The notes under the pieces were generated by a model, which was given only the letters and a program-made list of their open reading frames with translations, was not told the DNA's origin and made no database searches. Positions 55,749 to 62,734 of a stretch of DNA of 64,000 nt are shown here, one piece after another. This DNA comes from 34-65-8 sp964516135. Its GTDB lineage: Bacteria; Pseudomonadota; Alphaproteobacteria; Sphingomonadales; Sphingomonadaceae. The DNA lies in contig CAZEWN010000007.1 of NCBI GenBank assembly GCA_964516135.1, forward strand, positions 1-64,000, written 5' to 3'. Position 1 is the stretch's first letter. Each line of letters begins with the position of its first letter. The position numbers and the translations under genes were made by a program.

Positions 55749-56333
55749 TCAGAAGGGGAGCGGCCGTGCCCGCTCGATCGCTCTCCAGGCCTCCCAGGCA
55801 CTGGCGAGCGAGGTTCGTTCGTGCCGGGAGAAGTGTGACCAGAGGAATGCGAGCCAGAGGGCTTGCGCCTCCTCCGGCGCCCTGCGCGACCGGGACAGGA
55901 TGTTCGAACCCGGACCGGCGCGCTCGATCCGGTAAGCAGCGGCGATCTCCTCCAGCACGCTGTTCGCGCACTCGAGGGGCAGGATGTCGAGATCTGCACG
56001 TTCCCGCTGAAGTAGCTGAAGGTCCGCCGGTGGCAGCGGTCCACCTGCAGCAAAAGAGTGCCGCAGGTAATGCTGGGGGGTGCGCGAAGCACGGGCGATG
56101 AGCGTCGCGCCGAACGGAATGCGCGAAGCCAGGCCAGCAAGGATCTCGGCGCGGGTCGCTGTCCTGTCGAACGCGGCATGGTCGAGTGAGAATCGCGCGC
56201 CGCTGTTCTTGGACCGGATGACCGTGAAGAGGGCGGTCGAACGGGTGGCGGATCGCGGACTGAACTCGCTGCGATCGCGAATGATGGCGAGCGAACACAG
56301 CACGCGCGGATGGCGCTTGGCGATGTGGGGCAT
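55749..56333 (-). CDS. Island protein of unknown function
   Basis: I do not recognise this 194-residue protein. ATG 56333 has AGGAGCAGG upstream, which fixes the start, while the open frame continues further. The N-terminal part is basic with beta-prone stretches (SLAIIRDRSEF, ALFTVIRSKNSGARFSLDHAAF). The C-terminal part is helical and rich in Trp and Ala (LWLAFLWSHFSRHERTSLAS). No signal peptide, membrane segment or metal motif is seen. It is 42 bases upstream of the exonuclease gene on the same strand and probably co-transcribed. Confidence 0.6.
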   Translation of the reverse strand: MPHIAKRHPRVLCSLAIIRDRSEFSPRSATRSTALFTVIRSKNSGARFSLDHAAFDRTATRAEILAGLASRIPFGATLIARASRTPQHYLRHSFAAGGPLPPADLQLLQRERADLDILPLECANSVLEEIAAAYRIERAGPGSNILSRSRRAPEEAQALWLAFLWSHFSRHERTSLASAWEAWRAIERARPLPF

Positions 56334-56361
56334 GTGGGGAATTCCTGCTCCTGAAAGGAAA

Positions 56362-56393
56362 CAGGCGGCGCCTCCTGATGGAAGCGCCGCCTG
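56362..56393 (-). terminator. Intrinsic terminator or attenuator between island genes
   Basis: CAGGCGGCGC and GCGCCGCCTG form a perfect 10-bp stem around a 12-base loop. Read on the minus strand it is followed by TTTCCTTT, and then by the ribosome site of the next gene. It can limit transcription from the 56423-56962 gene into the downstream exonuclease and R-M genes. Confidence 0.65.
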
Positions 56394-56422
56394 CGTGATG
56401 ATGGCGGTAGGAGAAAAGGCCC

Positions 56423-56962
56423 TCAGGCCATGAAGTCGGCGAAGGCCTGCGCGTCGGTGAACAGGCCGAAATAGCCAGCTTCCCACTGCGCGGGGTCGAC
56501 CTCGACCGTTCGCATGGCGGCGCGGATGTCCTCCCAGGCGCGTTCGACGCCGCGCTCGACCTTCGCGCGCGAAGGTGCCCCGCACGATGTCAGTAGGCAG
56601 CGCTTGTCGAGCCGGAATGCGTGGCCGCGATCGGTGGTGACGAGCACCATCGGCTTGCTGCGGCGCAGGCGGCACGGCTCGACCTGCATGATCTGCGCGC
56701 CGTCCGTTGTCCGGTAGAGCAGCGCGAGACCTGCGCAGGTGGTGGTCTGGTCGTCGGCGAACAAAGCCATCAGCGAGTCCTGCCTCAACCGCATCGCGGC
56801 CCGCGCGACCATTTCGAGCGCCGGCTCGGAGGGGTAGTCCATCGTGCCGATCGCCAGTGCGTCGGTTCCGGCGCCGGGGTCGGTCGGCAGACCCAGCGCT
56901 TGCGACAACGCACAGGTCAGCTGCTGGCGGGGACACGCCCCGCCCGTATCGAGATCGATCAT
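56423..56962 (-). CDS. Island protein of unknown function
   Basis: I do not recognise this 179-residue protein. ATG 56962 has AAGGAAAT upstream. The middle contains strand-rich sequence (AGLALLYRTTDGAQIMQVEP, PMVLVTTDRGHAFRLDKR). Four or five cysteines are scattered without a zinc pattern, and the C-terminus is helical and aromatic (QWEAGYFGLFTDAQAFADF). It is soluble by appearance. The gene is followed by a strong hairpin. Composition and a good ribosome site support it as real. Confidence 0.6.
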   Translation of the reverse strand: MIDLDTGGACPRQQLTCALSQALGLPTDPGAGTDALAIGTMDYPSEPALEMVARAAMRLRQDSLMALFADDQTTTCAGLALLYRTTDGAQIMQVEPCRLRRSKPMVLVTTDRGHAFRLDKRCLLTSCGAPSRAKVERGVERAWEDIRAAMRTVEVDPAQWEAGYFGLFTDAQAFADFMA

Positions 56963-57062
56963 CGTATTTCCTTATTTTGAGGATGGCGGCCTATCGGCCG
57001 GAGCTCTTTTTCCGTTCACCCGGAAGGCTCGCATTCTCAGCCTTTGCAAGGCGCTCTACCGT

Positions 57063-57308
57063 TCAAGCCGGTGTCCACGTTGTGTGGAAGCGGTACCGCT
57101 CGCTCGCGGGCAGCGGAACGATCGCCGGCTGCTGTCCGATGGTTCGGACATACCAGTCGACTTCCTCTTGGTAGGATGCTGGGCGCACGTGCTTGCACCA
57201 GAGATTGTGAAGCCGTCCCCACGCCCAGCGGTAACGCTGCTCGCGTAGGTCGTCCCTGTAGCCGTTCCGCCTCACAATCGAGGCGGTGACCACCTCCATC
57301 CGTTCCAT
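57063..57308 (-). CDS. Small Trp/Tyr-rich island protein
   Basis: This 81-residue frame is rich in Trp, Tyr and Arg (YRDDLREQRYRWAWGRLHNL, EEVDWYVRTIGQQ), unlike a random antisense frame, so it is probably coding. Start ATG 57308 or ATG 57299. It would be the first gene of the minus-strand cargo series, 100 bases upstream of the next gene. Its start overlaps the first bases of the opposite-strand winged-helix remnant, so one of the two starts must differ. Function unknown. Confidence 0.5.
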   Translation of the reverse strand: MERMEVVTASIVRRNGYRDDLREQRYRWAWGRLHNLWCKHVRPASYQEEVDWYVRTIGQQPAIVPLPASERYRFHTTWTPA

Positions 57309-57615
57309 TCCCGCAATCCAGGAGTTCGTCATGCGCTGCATGGCACTCGGCGAGGAGGACGAGGGCGCGATCGCCCGAATGCTCGGCCTCAAGCGGGACT
57401 TAGTCGAGGGCGCCATGAACAGCCTCGTCACGGACGGATACGCCGCGCGGGCGTTCATTCCCGGTGGGGTGGAGGCGTTCAGGCTGACCGAGACGGGCGA
57501 GAGGCGTCTTGCCGATGAGTTGGAGGAGATTCCTCAGGAGGAAATGCTGGTCATCGACTACGACGGCATCCGGCGCACGCCAATCCGGCTCACGGGCGAG
57601 AGCGTTAAACACGCA

Positions 57616-57633
57616 GACCGAACGCGTTCGGTC
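57616..57633. repeat. Right-end 18-bp palindrome of the island
   Basis: GACCGAACGCGTTCGGTC is a perfect dyad whose core CCGAACGCGTTCGG (57618-57631) is identical to the left-end palindrome. It ends 117 bases before attR; the left core begins 115 bases after attL. Confidence 0.75.
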
Positions 57634-57749
57634 AGGATACGACGACGGTGTGGCTTGACCTTCCCACACAGGGGGATACACAGCTTCTCACCCAATCAGA
57701 AAACCACGGTTTTGTGCGACTTTCAGGGGTGTGTAGATGTGGAGCGGAA

Positions 57750-57767
57750 TCCCGCTACCCGCTCCAC
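57750..57767 (+). repeat. Right attachment site (attR core)
   Basis: TCCCGCTACCCGCTCCAC is an exact direct copy of the tRNA-Gly 3' end, without the rest of a tRNA. It marks the island-chromosome junction. Confidence 0.9.
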
Positions 57768-57771
57768 TTCC

Positions 57772-57791
57772 CAACCGCGCGTAAACGGTTG
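57772..57791 (+). terminator. Possible original tRNA-Gly terminator
   Basis: CAACCG and CGGTTG pair around an 8-base loop, 5 bases after attR. Before integration this would have lain directly downstream of tRNA-Gly. No strong T-tract is present. Confidence 0.35.
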
Positions 57792-57873
57792 TCGCCGGGC
57801 TCGGATCAGTTCCGCCATGCGGGGGGCAAAGATAATCTTTCTCCTGCGCGCGGCACGGGACGGCACGGAAACG

Positions 57874-57890
57874 TTCAAGTATTTCTTGAA
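57874..57890. promoter_or_regulatory. Inverted repeat upstream of the TonB-dependent receptor
   Basis: TTCAAG and CTTGAA are separated by five bases, about 175 bases before the receptor start. Candidate operator; the regulator is not known. Confidence 0.35.
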
Positions 57891-57974
57891 AAAGGCAAAA
57901 TCGCTCGTGAATGGCGGCAGCGCTGTCACCCGCCGAGACGTGGCTCGCTCGTCTCCGCCGCGCAATCGCCCGGC

Positions 57975-57988
57975 GTCATTGAAATGAC
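57975..57988. promoter_or_regulatory. Second inverted repeat upstream of the receptor
   Basis: GTCATT and AATGAC flank two bases (GA), a perfect 14-base dyad about 76 bases before the receptor start, in the expected promoter zone. Candidate operator. Confidence 0.35.
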
Positions 57989-58063
57989 ATCGCGCGGTCA
58001 CGCGTTTGAAGCACCGTCGGCCTAGTCGCGGCCCGACAACGACGACCTTGGGGACCTTCAGAC

Positions 58064-60670
58064 ATGTTGATCGACAACCCGGCCTTTCGGGCCGCCCTCC
58101 TGTGCTCGGCTGCAATCATGCCGCATTCGCTCAGCGCCCAGGATGCGACAGCATCGGGCGAAAGTGCCGAGGCGGCCGAAGGAATCGTCGTGACCGGCCA
58201 GCGCCGGGCGCAGTTCGACGCGACCGAGCAGAAACGTGATGCTTTCGTGGTCAGCGATGTGGTTTCCGCCGATGACATCGGCAAGCTGCCCGATCACAAT
58301 ACCGCCGCCGCCCTGCGCCGCATTCCCGGGCTGTCAGTCCAGGAAGATCAGGGCGAACCCCGCTTCCCCGTGCTGCGCGGGCTGCAGTCGACGTACAACC
58401 GCACGACGGTCGACGGCGCGCTCGTCGCCGGGGTCGATTCGGGCGGGCGCACCGTTCCGCTCGACATCGTCCCTTCGGTCATGGCGGGCCGGATCGAGGT
58501 GATCAAGACAGTCACCCCGGCAGACGATGCCAACGCGATCGGGGGGATCATCAACATCGCCACCCGCAGCGCGTTCGATGCCCGGCGCCCGTTCCTCAAT
58601 GCCATCGCTTCCTACGGCATTTACGAACAGAGCGGCGCGGTGCGCAACGACAAGGCATCCTATCGCCTGGCTTTCGCAGCAGGCACCACATTCGGCGCGA
58701 ACGACGAGTGGGGCATTGTCATCGGCGCGAGCCAGGAACAGCTCGACTATGACATCCCGCAGATCGAGGTCGCGAGTCCGTCGGTACGTGAGTACACCGC
58801 CGCCGGGGCTCCGGTGAATTCCGGCTCTCCGAACGGGAACGGCATCCAGGTGCCGACCCAGCATCGCCTGTTCTGGTACAACAACACCAAGCAGCGCACC
58901 GGCGGTAACCTGAAGCTCGAATGGCGCCCCAGCACCGATTTCCGTTGGGAGATGTCGGGTGTGCTCGCGCGAACGGAGGATGACGAAGAACGGATCGAGT
59001 ATCGCATTGAACCCATCGGCAACGTGGCGAACCAGACCGAGACCAGCGGCAGTTTCGCGCGTGGACGTGTCATCATCCAGTTGAACCAGCCGATAACCAA
59101 GCGGCTCGTCGGCTTGGGCCGGACGGCGTTCGAATGGAATGCCAGCGACATGTGGACGATCGACGGCGACGCGGTGTTCTCGCTCGGGCGCCTGCGCGTG
59201 CCCAACGAATCGATCGAATTCCGCACGCGCGACGCGGAAGGCGCCCGGTATGCGTTCAGCTACGACACGTCGGATTTCTATCCGGTCTTCAACTTCGTCG
59301 ACCGGGCCGCGGCGATCGATCCACGCAACTTCGTATTGCAGCAGCAGCGTGATGCGCTGGAAAAATCGCTGGAGAAATCGGGGCAGTTCCGCCTCAACTT
59401 CACCTACGGCGACGCGAGCGAGGATGGCGGGGTGGAGGCCAAGGCGGGCGGCGTCGTCCGGCTAAGCAACCGCCGCATCAGCAGCCCCCGCACCGATTAT
59501 CGCGCGGGGACAGGTTTCAGCTATACACTGGATCAGGTGGTCACGGCTGGGCCGGAAGAGGCGATCCAGGATCGGTTTTTTATTCCGATCCGCATTGATG
59601 CCGATGCCTTCCCCGAATTCTTTGCCGCAAACCAGGCCCGGTTCACGGTCACGCCGGGCACTGTGGCCGGAAACTACAACGTGGCCGAGGATGTCTACGC
59701 CGGATACCTTCAGGCGGCAACGCGCATCGGCAACGTGACCCTGCTCGGCGGGCTGCGTTACGAGCGCACCGAGGTGAGTTCCGACGCGCTGCGCGCCGTG
59801 GGCGCCACCTTGACGCAGATCACCACTACGGGCGCTTATGACAACTGGTTGCCGAGCTTCCACGCCCGCTGGGACGTTTCCGACCGGTTCGTGATCCGCG
59901 GAGCTTATACCAATACCATCGGGCGGCCCGACTATTCCTCGATAGCGGCCACCGAGACGCTGCGCTTCGACGGCAGCCAGCCAACCCTGTCGCGCGGGAA
60001 TCCGGGGTTGCGCCCGCGCGAAAGTCGCGGCTTCGACCTGTCATTCGAATTCTACCCGCGCGATGGCGTGATTTCGGCCGCGCTGTTCCACAAGAAGATC
60101 GGCAACGAGATCTTCACCCTGTCGAACGTGGAACGGCTCGACGTTGGACGTGGGCCGGAAGACGTGCTGGTTTCCGAACCGCGCAATGCGGAAACGGCCA
60201 TTATTCGCGGGCTCGAGCTCAACCTGCAACAAGCGCTGACTTTCCTCCCCGCTCCGTTCGACGGGCTGGGCGTCGGCGCGAACGCGACCCTGCTGGACAC
60301 CGAATTCACGTTCCTTACCGCCGTGGGCCCCCGGGTGACGGGGTTGTTCCTTCAGCCCGACACGGTGATCAACGCTTCGGTCTATTACCAGAAGGGGGCG
60401 TTCGAAGGGCGGCTGTCGTACAATTACATCGGTGGCTTCCTGGAAACGATCAACGACACCATCCCCAATGCGGACCAATACTGGAAAGGGCGTGGGACGC
60501 TGGACGCAACCGCCAGTTTCCGTGTGACGCCGTCGCTGACGGTTTATGCCGAGGGCCAGAACCTCACCGATCAGGGACGGCGCGAACTTGTGGGGCCAGG
60601 CCGCACTTTCCTCCAGGAATCGGCGGAATATGGCCGCACCTTCTGGATTGGCGTGGCGGCGAATTTCTGA
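58064..60670 (+). CDS. TonB-dependent outer-membrane receptor
   Basis: This 868-residue protein has a signal peptide ending near HSLSAQD, a TonB-box-like EGIVVTGQRR near residue 40, and a plug domain. The plug contains LPDHNTAAALRRIPGLSVQ, VLRGLQSTYNRTTVDG and GRIEVIKTVTPADDANAIGG. The rest is a beta-barrel with repeated aromatic strands ending in the terminal strand YGRTFWIGVAANF. It imports a bulky ligand using TonB energy. The substrate could be a siderophore or a glycan breakdown product; no neighbouring transporter or hydrolase decides it. Two inverted repeats lie upstream. Confidence 0.92.
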   Translation: MLIDNPAFRAALLCSAAIMPHSLSAQDATASGESAEAAEGIVVTGQRRAQFDATEQKRDAFVVSDVVSADDIGKLPDHNTAAALRRIPGLSVQEDQGEPRFPVLRGLQSTYNRTTVDGALVAGVDSGGRTVPLDIVPSVMAGRIEVIKTVTPADDANAIGGIINIATRSAFDARRPFLNAIASYGIYEQSGAVRNDKASYRLAFAAGTTFGANDEWGIVIGASQEQLDYDIPQIEVASPSVREYTAAGAPVNSGSPNGNGIQVPTQHRLFWYNNTKQRTGGNLKLEWRPSTDFRWEMSGVLARTEDDEERIEYRIEPIGNVANQTETSGSFARGRVIIQLNQPITKRLVGLGRTAFEWNASDMWTIDGDAVFSLGRLRVPNESIEFRTRDAEGARYAFSYDTSDFYPVFNFVDRAAAIDPRNFVLQQQRDALEKSLEKSGQFRLNFTYGDASEDGGVEAKAGGVVRLSNRRISSPRTDYRAGTGFSYTLDQVVTAGPEEAIQDRFFIPIRIDADAFPEFFAANQARFTVTPGTVAGNYNVAEDVYAGYLQAATRIGNVTLLGGLRYERTEVSSDALRAVGATLTQITTTGAYDNWLPSFHARWDVSDRFVIRGAYTNTIGRPDYSSIAATETLRFDGSQPTLSRGNPGLRPRESRGFDLSFEFYPRDGVISAALFHKKIGNEIFTLSNVERLDVGRGPEDVLVSEPRNAETAIIRGLELNLQQALTFLPAPFDGLGVGANATLLDTEFTFLTAVGPRVTGLFLQPDTVINASVYYQKGAFEGRLSYNYIGGFLETINDTIPNADQYWKGRGTLDATASFRVTPSLTVYAEGQNLTDQGRRELVGPGRTFLQESAEYGRTFWIGVAANF

Positions 60671-60687
60671 GCTTCCGCCACCGTGGG

Positions 60688-61548
60688 TCAGGCACCCGGC
60701 AGCGGCATGTTGTCGATCAGCCGGGTGCCGCCGATCCGCGCCGCGACTAGCAGGCGCGCAGGCGCGCTGGCGCGCCCGCTGATCGGGGCGAGCGAATCGG
60801 CGTCGACCAGGCTGGCGTAGTCGACCTGGTCGAAACCGGCATCGCGCAGTGCGTCGCGCATTTCAGCAAGCGCGGTCTCGACCGCGCCACCGTGCGCGAT
60901 CCGTTCTAGCGCAGCTTGCATCGCCCTGGGCAGTGCGGTGGCGGCCGCGCGGTGGCCAGGCGAGAGATAACGGTTGCGGCTGGAAAGCGCCAAGCCATCC
61001 GTCTCGCGCACCGTGGGCACGCCGAGAATCGCATCGCCATATGGCGCGGTCAGGTCGAGATCGCGCGCCATGCGGCGGATCACCGCGAGCTGCTGCCAGT
61101 CCTTCTCTCCGAACAGCGCGACGTCGGGGCGGACCTGGTTGAACAACTTGCACACCACGGTCGCGACCCCATCGAAATGCCCGGGCCGAGCCGCACCGCA
61201 CAGCCCCTCGCTAACGCCGCCGACAGTGATTGAGGTGGCAAACCCCGCCGGATACATCGCTTCGAGCGTGGGTGCCCACAACAGCGCCACTCCCTCGCCT
61301 TCCAGCATTCGCGAATCCTCCGCCAGCTGGCGCGGGTAGGCATCGAGATCCTCGGTCGGGCCGAATTGTGTGGGATTGACGAATATCGAAACGGCGACCG
61401 CTTCAGCATGGCGTCGCGCCTCGCGCACCAGCGTAAGGTGCCCTTCGTGCAACGCGCCCATCGTGGGCACGAACGCCAGCCGCGCACCGCCCGCGCGCAG
61501 GCGCGCCGTGGCCTTTCTCAACATGTCCAACGTGGTGACGGTTTGCAC
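60688..61548 (-). CDS. panC: Pantothenate synthetase
   Basis: PanC condenses pantoate and beta-alanine with ATP. The 286-residue product has the nucleotidyl-transfer motifs FVPTMGALHEGHLTL near residue 25, FVNPTQFGPTEDL near 57, GLCGAARPGHFDGVATVV near 118, GEKDWQQL near 147, and SSRNRYLSP near 185. GTG 61548 gives the family N-terminus (QTVTTLDML). It is convergent with the receptor gene (17 bases apart) and divergent from mipZ. Confidence 0.96.
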   Translation of the reverse strand: MQTVTTLDMLRKATARLRAGGARLAFVPTMGALHEGHLTLVREARRHAEAVAVSIFVNPTQFGPTEDLDAYPRQLAEDSRMLEGEGVALLWAPTLEAMYPAGFATSITVGGVSEGLCGAARPGHFDGVATVVCKLFNQVRPDVALFGEKDWQQLAVIRRMARDLDLTAPYGDAILGVPTVRETDGLALSSRNRYLSPGHRAAATALPRAMQAALERIAHGGAVETALAEMRDALRDAGFDQVDYASLVDADSLAPISGRASAPARLLVAARIGGTRLIDNMPLPGA

Positions 61549-61635
61549 GGCGATTAGGGCTCCGATAGAAACGGCGCGGCGAGGCGCAATTAGACGCGTC
61601 CCCCATCCAGGTTCAAGCAGCAGGAAAATCCACCC

Positions 61636-62439
61636 TTGTCGACGCAGCGCCCGCATCGAATCACCTTTGCCAACGAAAAGGGCGGTACGGGCAAGTCGAC
61701 GACCGCGGTGCACGTGGCGGTGGCGCTGGCCTATCGCGGTGCGCGCGTCGCGGCGCTCGATCTCGACCCGCGCCAGCGGACCATGCACCGCTATTTTGAG
61801 AATCGCGGCGAAACCGCCGCCCGGCGCGGCATCGCGCTGCCGACCGCCCAGTGCGAGGTGTTCCGGGGCAACAGCATTGCCGAACTGGACGCGCAGGTCG
61901 AGCGGCTCGGCATTGACGCCGATTTCCTCGTTGTCGACACACCAGGGCGCGACGATCCCTTCGCTCGCCATGCCGCGGTGGAGGCCGATACCTTGGTCAC
62001 GCCGCTGAACGACAGTTTCGTTGATTTTGACCTTATTGGTCAGGTGGACGCTGAAACCTTCAAGGTCCGCCGCCTCAGTTTCTATGCCGAGCTGATCTGG
62101 GAAACGCGCAAACGCCGCGCATCGGAACGGCGGCAGGAAATCGACTGGGTCGTGGTCCGCAACCGCACCGGCCACGTCGAGGCACGCAACATGGTCCGAA
62201 TCGAAAAGGCGTTGAAAGAGCTGTCCAAGCGCGCCGGCTTCCGCGTCGCCAGCGGGCTGTCCGAAAGGGTGATCTACCGCGAGCTGTTCCCATCGGGTCT
62301 GACCTTGCTCGACAAAGGTCATTTGGGCGAACTCGGCACCAGCCACCTCGTCGCGCGGCAGGAATTGCGCGGGCTCGTCGCCGGGTTGCACTTGCCGGAT
62401 CAGACTGGCGCCGCGCCCGAGCTTGCGCTGGCTTCGTGA
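61636..62439 (+). CDS. mipZ: Division-plane positioning ATPase MipZ
   Basis: MipZ is a ParA-family ATPase that forms a pole-to-midcell gradient through ParB and blocks FtsZ assembly away from the division plane. The 267-residue product has the deviant Walker A ANEKGGTGKSTTAVHV (Lys15 and Lys20), the MipZ-specific DLDPRQRTMHRYFENR, and TPLNDSFVDFDLIGQVD. It also has RQEIDWVVVRNR and VIYRELFPSGLTLLD. Start is TTG 61636 with AGGAAAA upstream. The stop overlaps the J-domain gene (GTGA). Confidence 0.94.
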   Translation: MSTQRPHRITFANEKGGTGKSTTAVHVAVALAYRGARVAALDLDPRQRTMHRYFENRGETAARRGIALPTAQCEVFRGNSIAELDAQVERLGIDADFLVVDTPGRDDPFARHAAVEADTLVTPLNDSFVDFDLIGQVDAETFKVRRLSFYAELIWETRKRRASERRQEIDWVVVRNRTGHVEARNMVRIEKALKELSKRAGFRVASGLSERVIYRELFPSGLTLLDKGHLGELGTSHLVARQELRGLVAGLHLPDQTGAAPELALAS

Positions 62440-62723
62440 TCCGCTGGATCGTCATCGCGGCGGTCGTGTCGCTGCTGTGCCGCTGGGCATTCCGCAAATG
62501 GCCGTGGCAGTTCTTGGGCCGCGCCTCGACCCGCAGCCAGGCCCTGTTCCGGGCGCGGCGCCTGCTCGCGGTGCGCGACGGTGCCGACCGCGCTGAAATT
62601 GTCGAAGCGCATCGCCGCCTCATCGCGATGGTTCACCCCGATCGCGGCGGAACCAGCGCCCAAGTGCACGAAGCGAACGCCGCGCGCGATCTGCTGCTTG
62701 ACCATTTGCCCGAAAGTCATTGA
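62436..62723 (+). CDS. Membrane-anchored J-domain protein
   Basis: This 95-residue protein has one N-terminal transmembrane helix (WIVIAAVVSLLCRWAF) and a C-terminal J domain with the HPD motif in LIAMVHPDRGG (His67-Asp69). The layout resembles mitochondrial Pam18/Tim14. It would recruit DnaK to the membrane. GTG 62436 overlaps the mipZ stop, so the two are translationally coupled. Confidence 0.82.
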   Translation: MIRWIVIAAVVSLLCRWAFRKWPWQFLGRASTRSQALFRARRLLAVRDGADRAEIVEAHRRLIAMVHPDRGGTSAQVHEANAARDLLLDHLPESH

Positions 62724-62734
62724 AAGACCTACCC

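Larger units (their letters stand above)
57286..57987 (+). pseudogene. Truncated winged-helix protein at the island's right end
   Basis: The first 110 residues look like a genuine winged-helix domain: PAIQEFVMRCMALGEEDEGAI, ARMLGLKRDLVEGAMNSLVT and EAFRLTETGERRLADE, then EEMLVIDYDGIRRTPI. After about 57610 the frame runs through the right palindrome and attR core into flanking chromosome, and the sequence becomes Arg/Ser-rich nonsense. Family-like sequence (FRLTIEAV) also continues upstream of GTG 57286, to a TAG at 57259. It is most likely the N-terminal remnant of a larger protein cut off by recombination at the island end. Confidence 0.55.
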
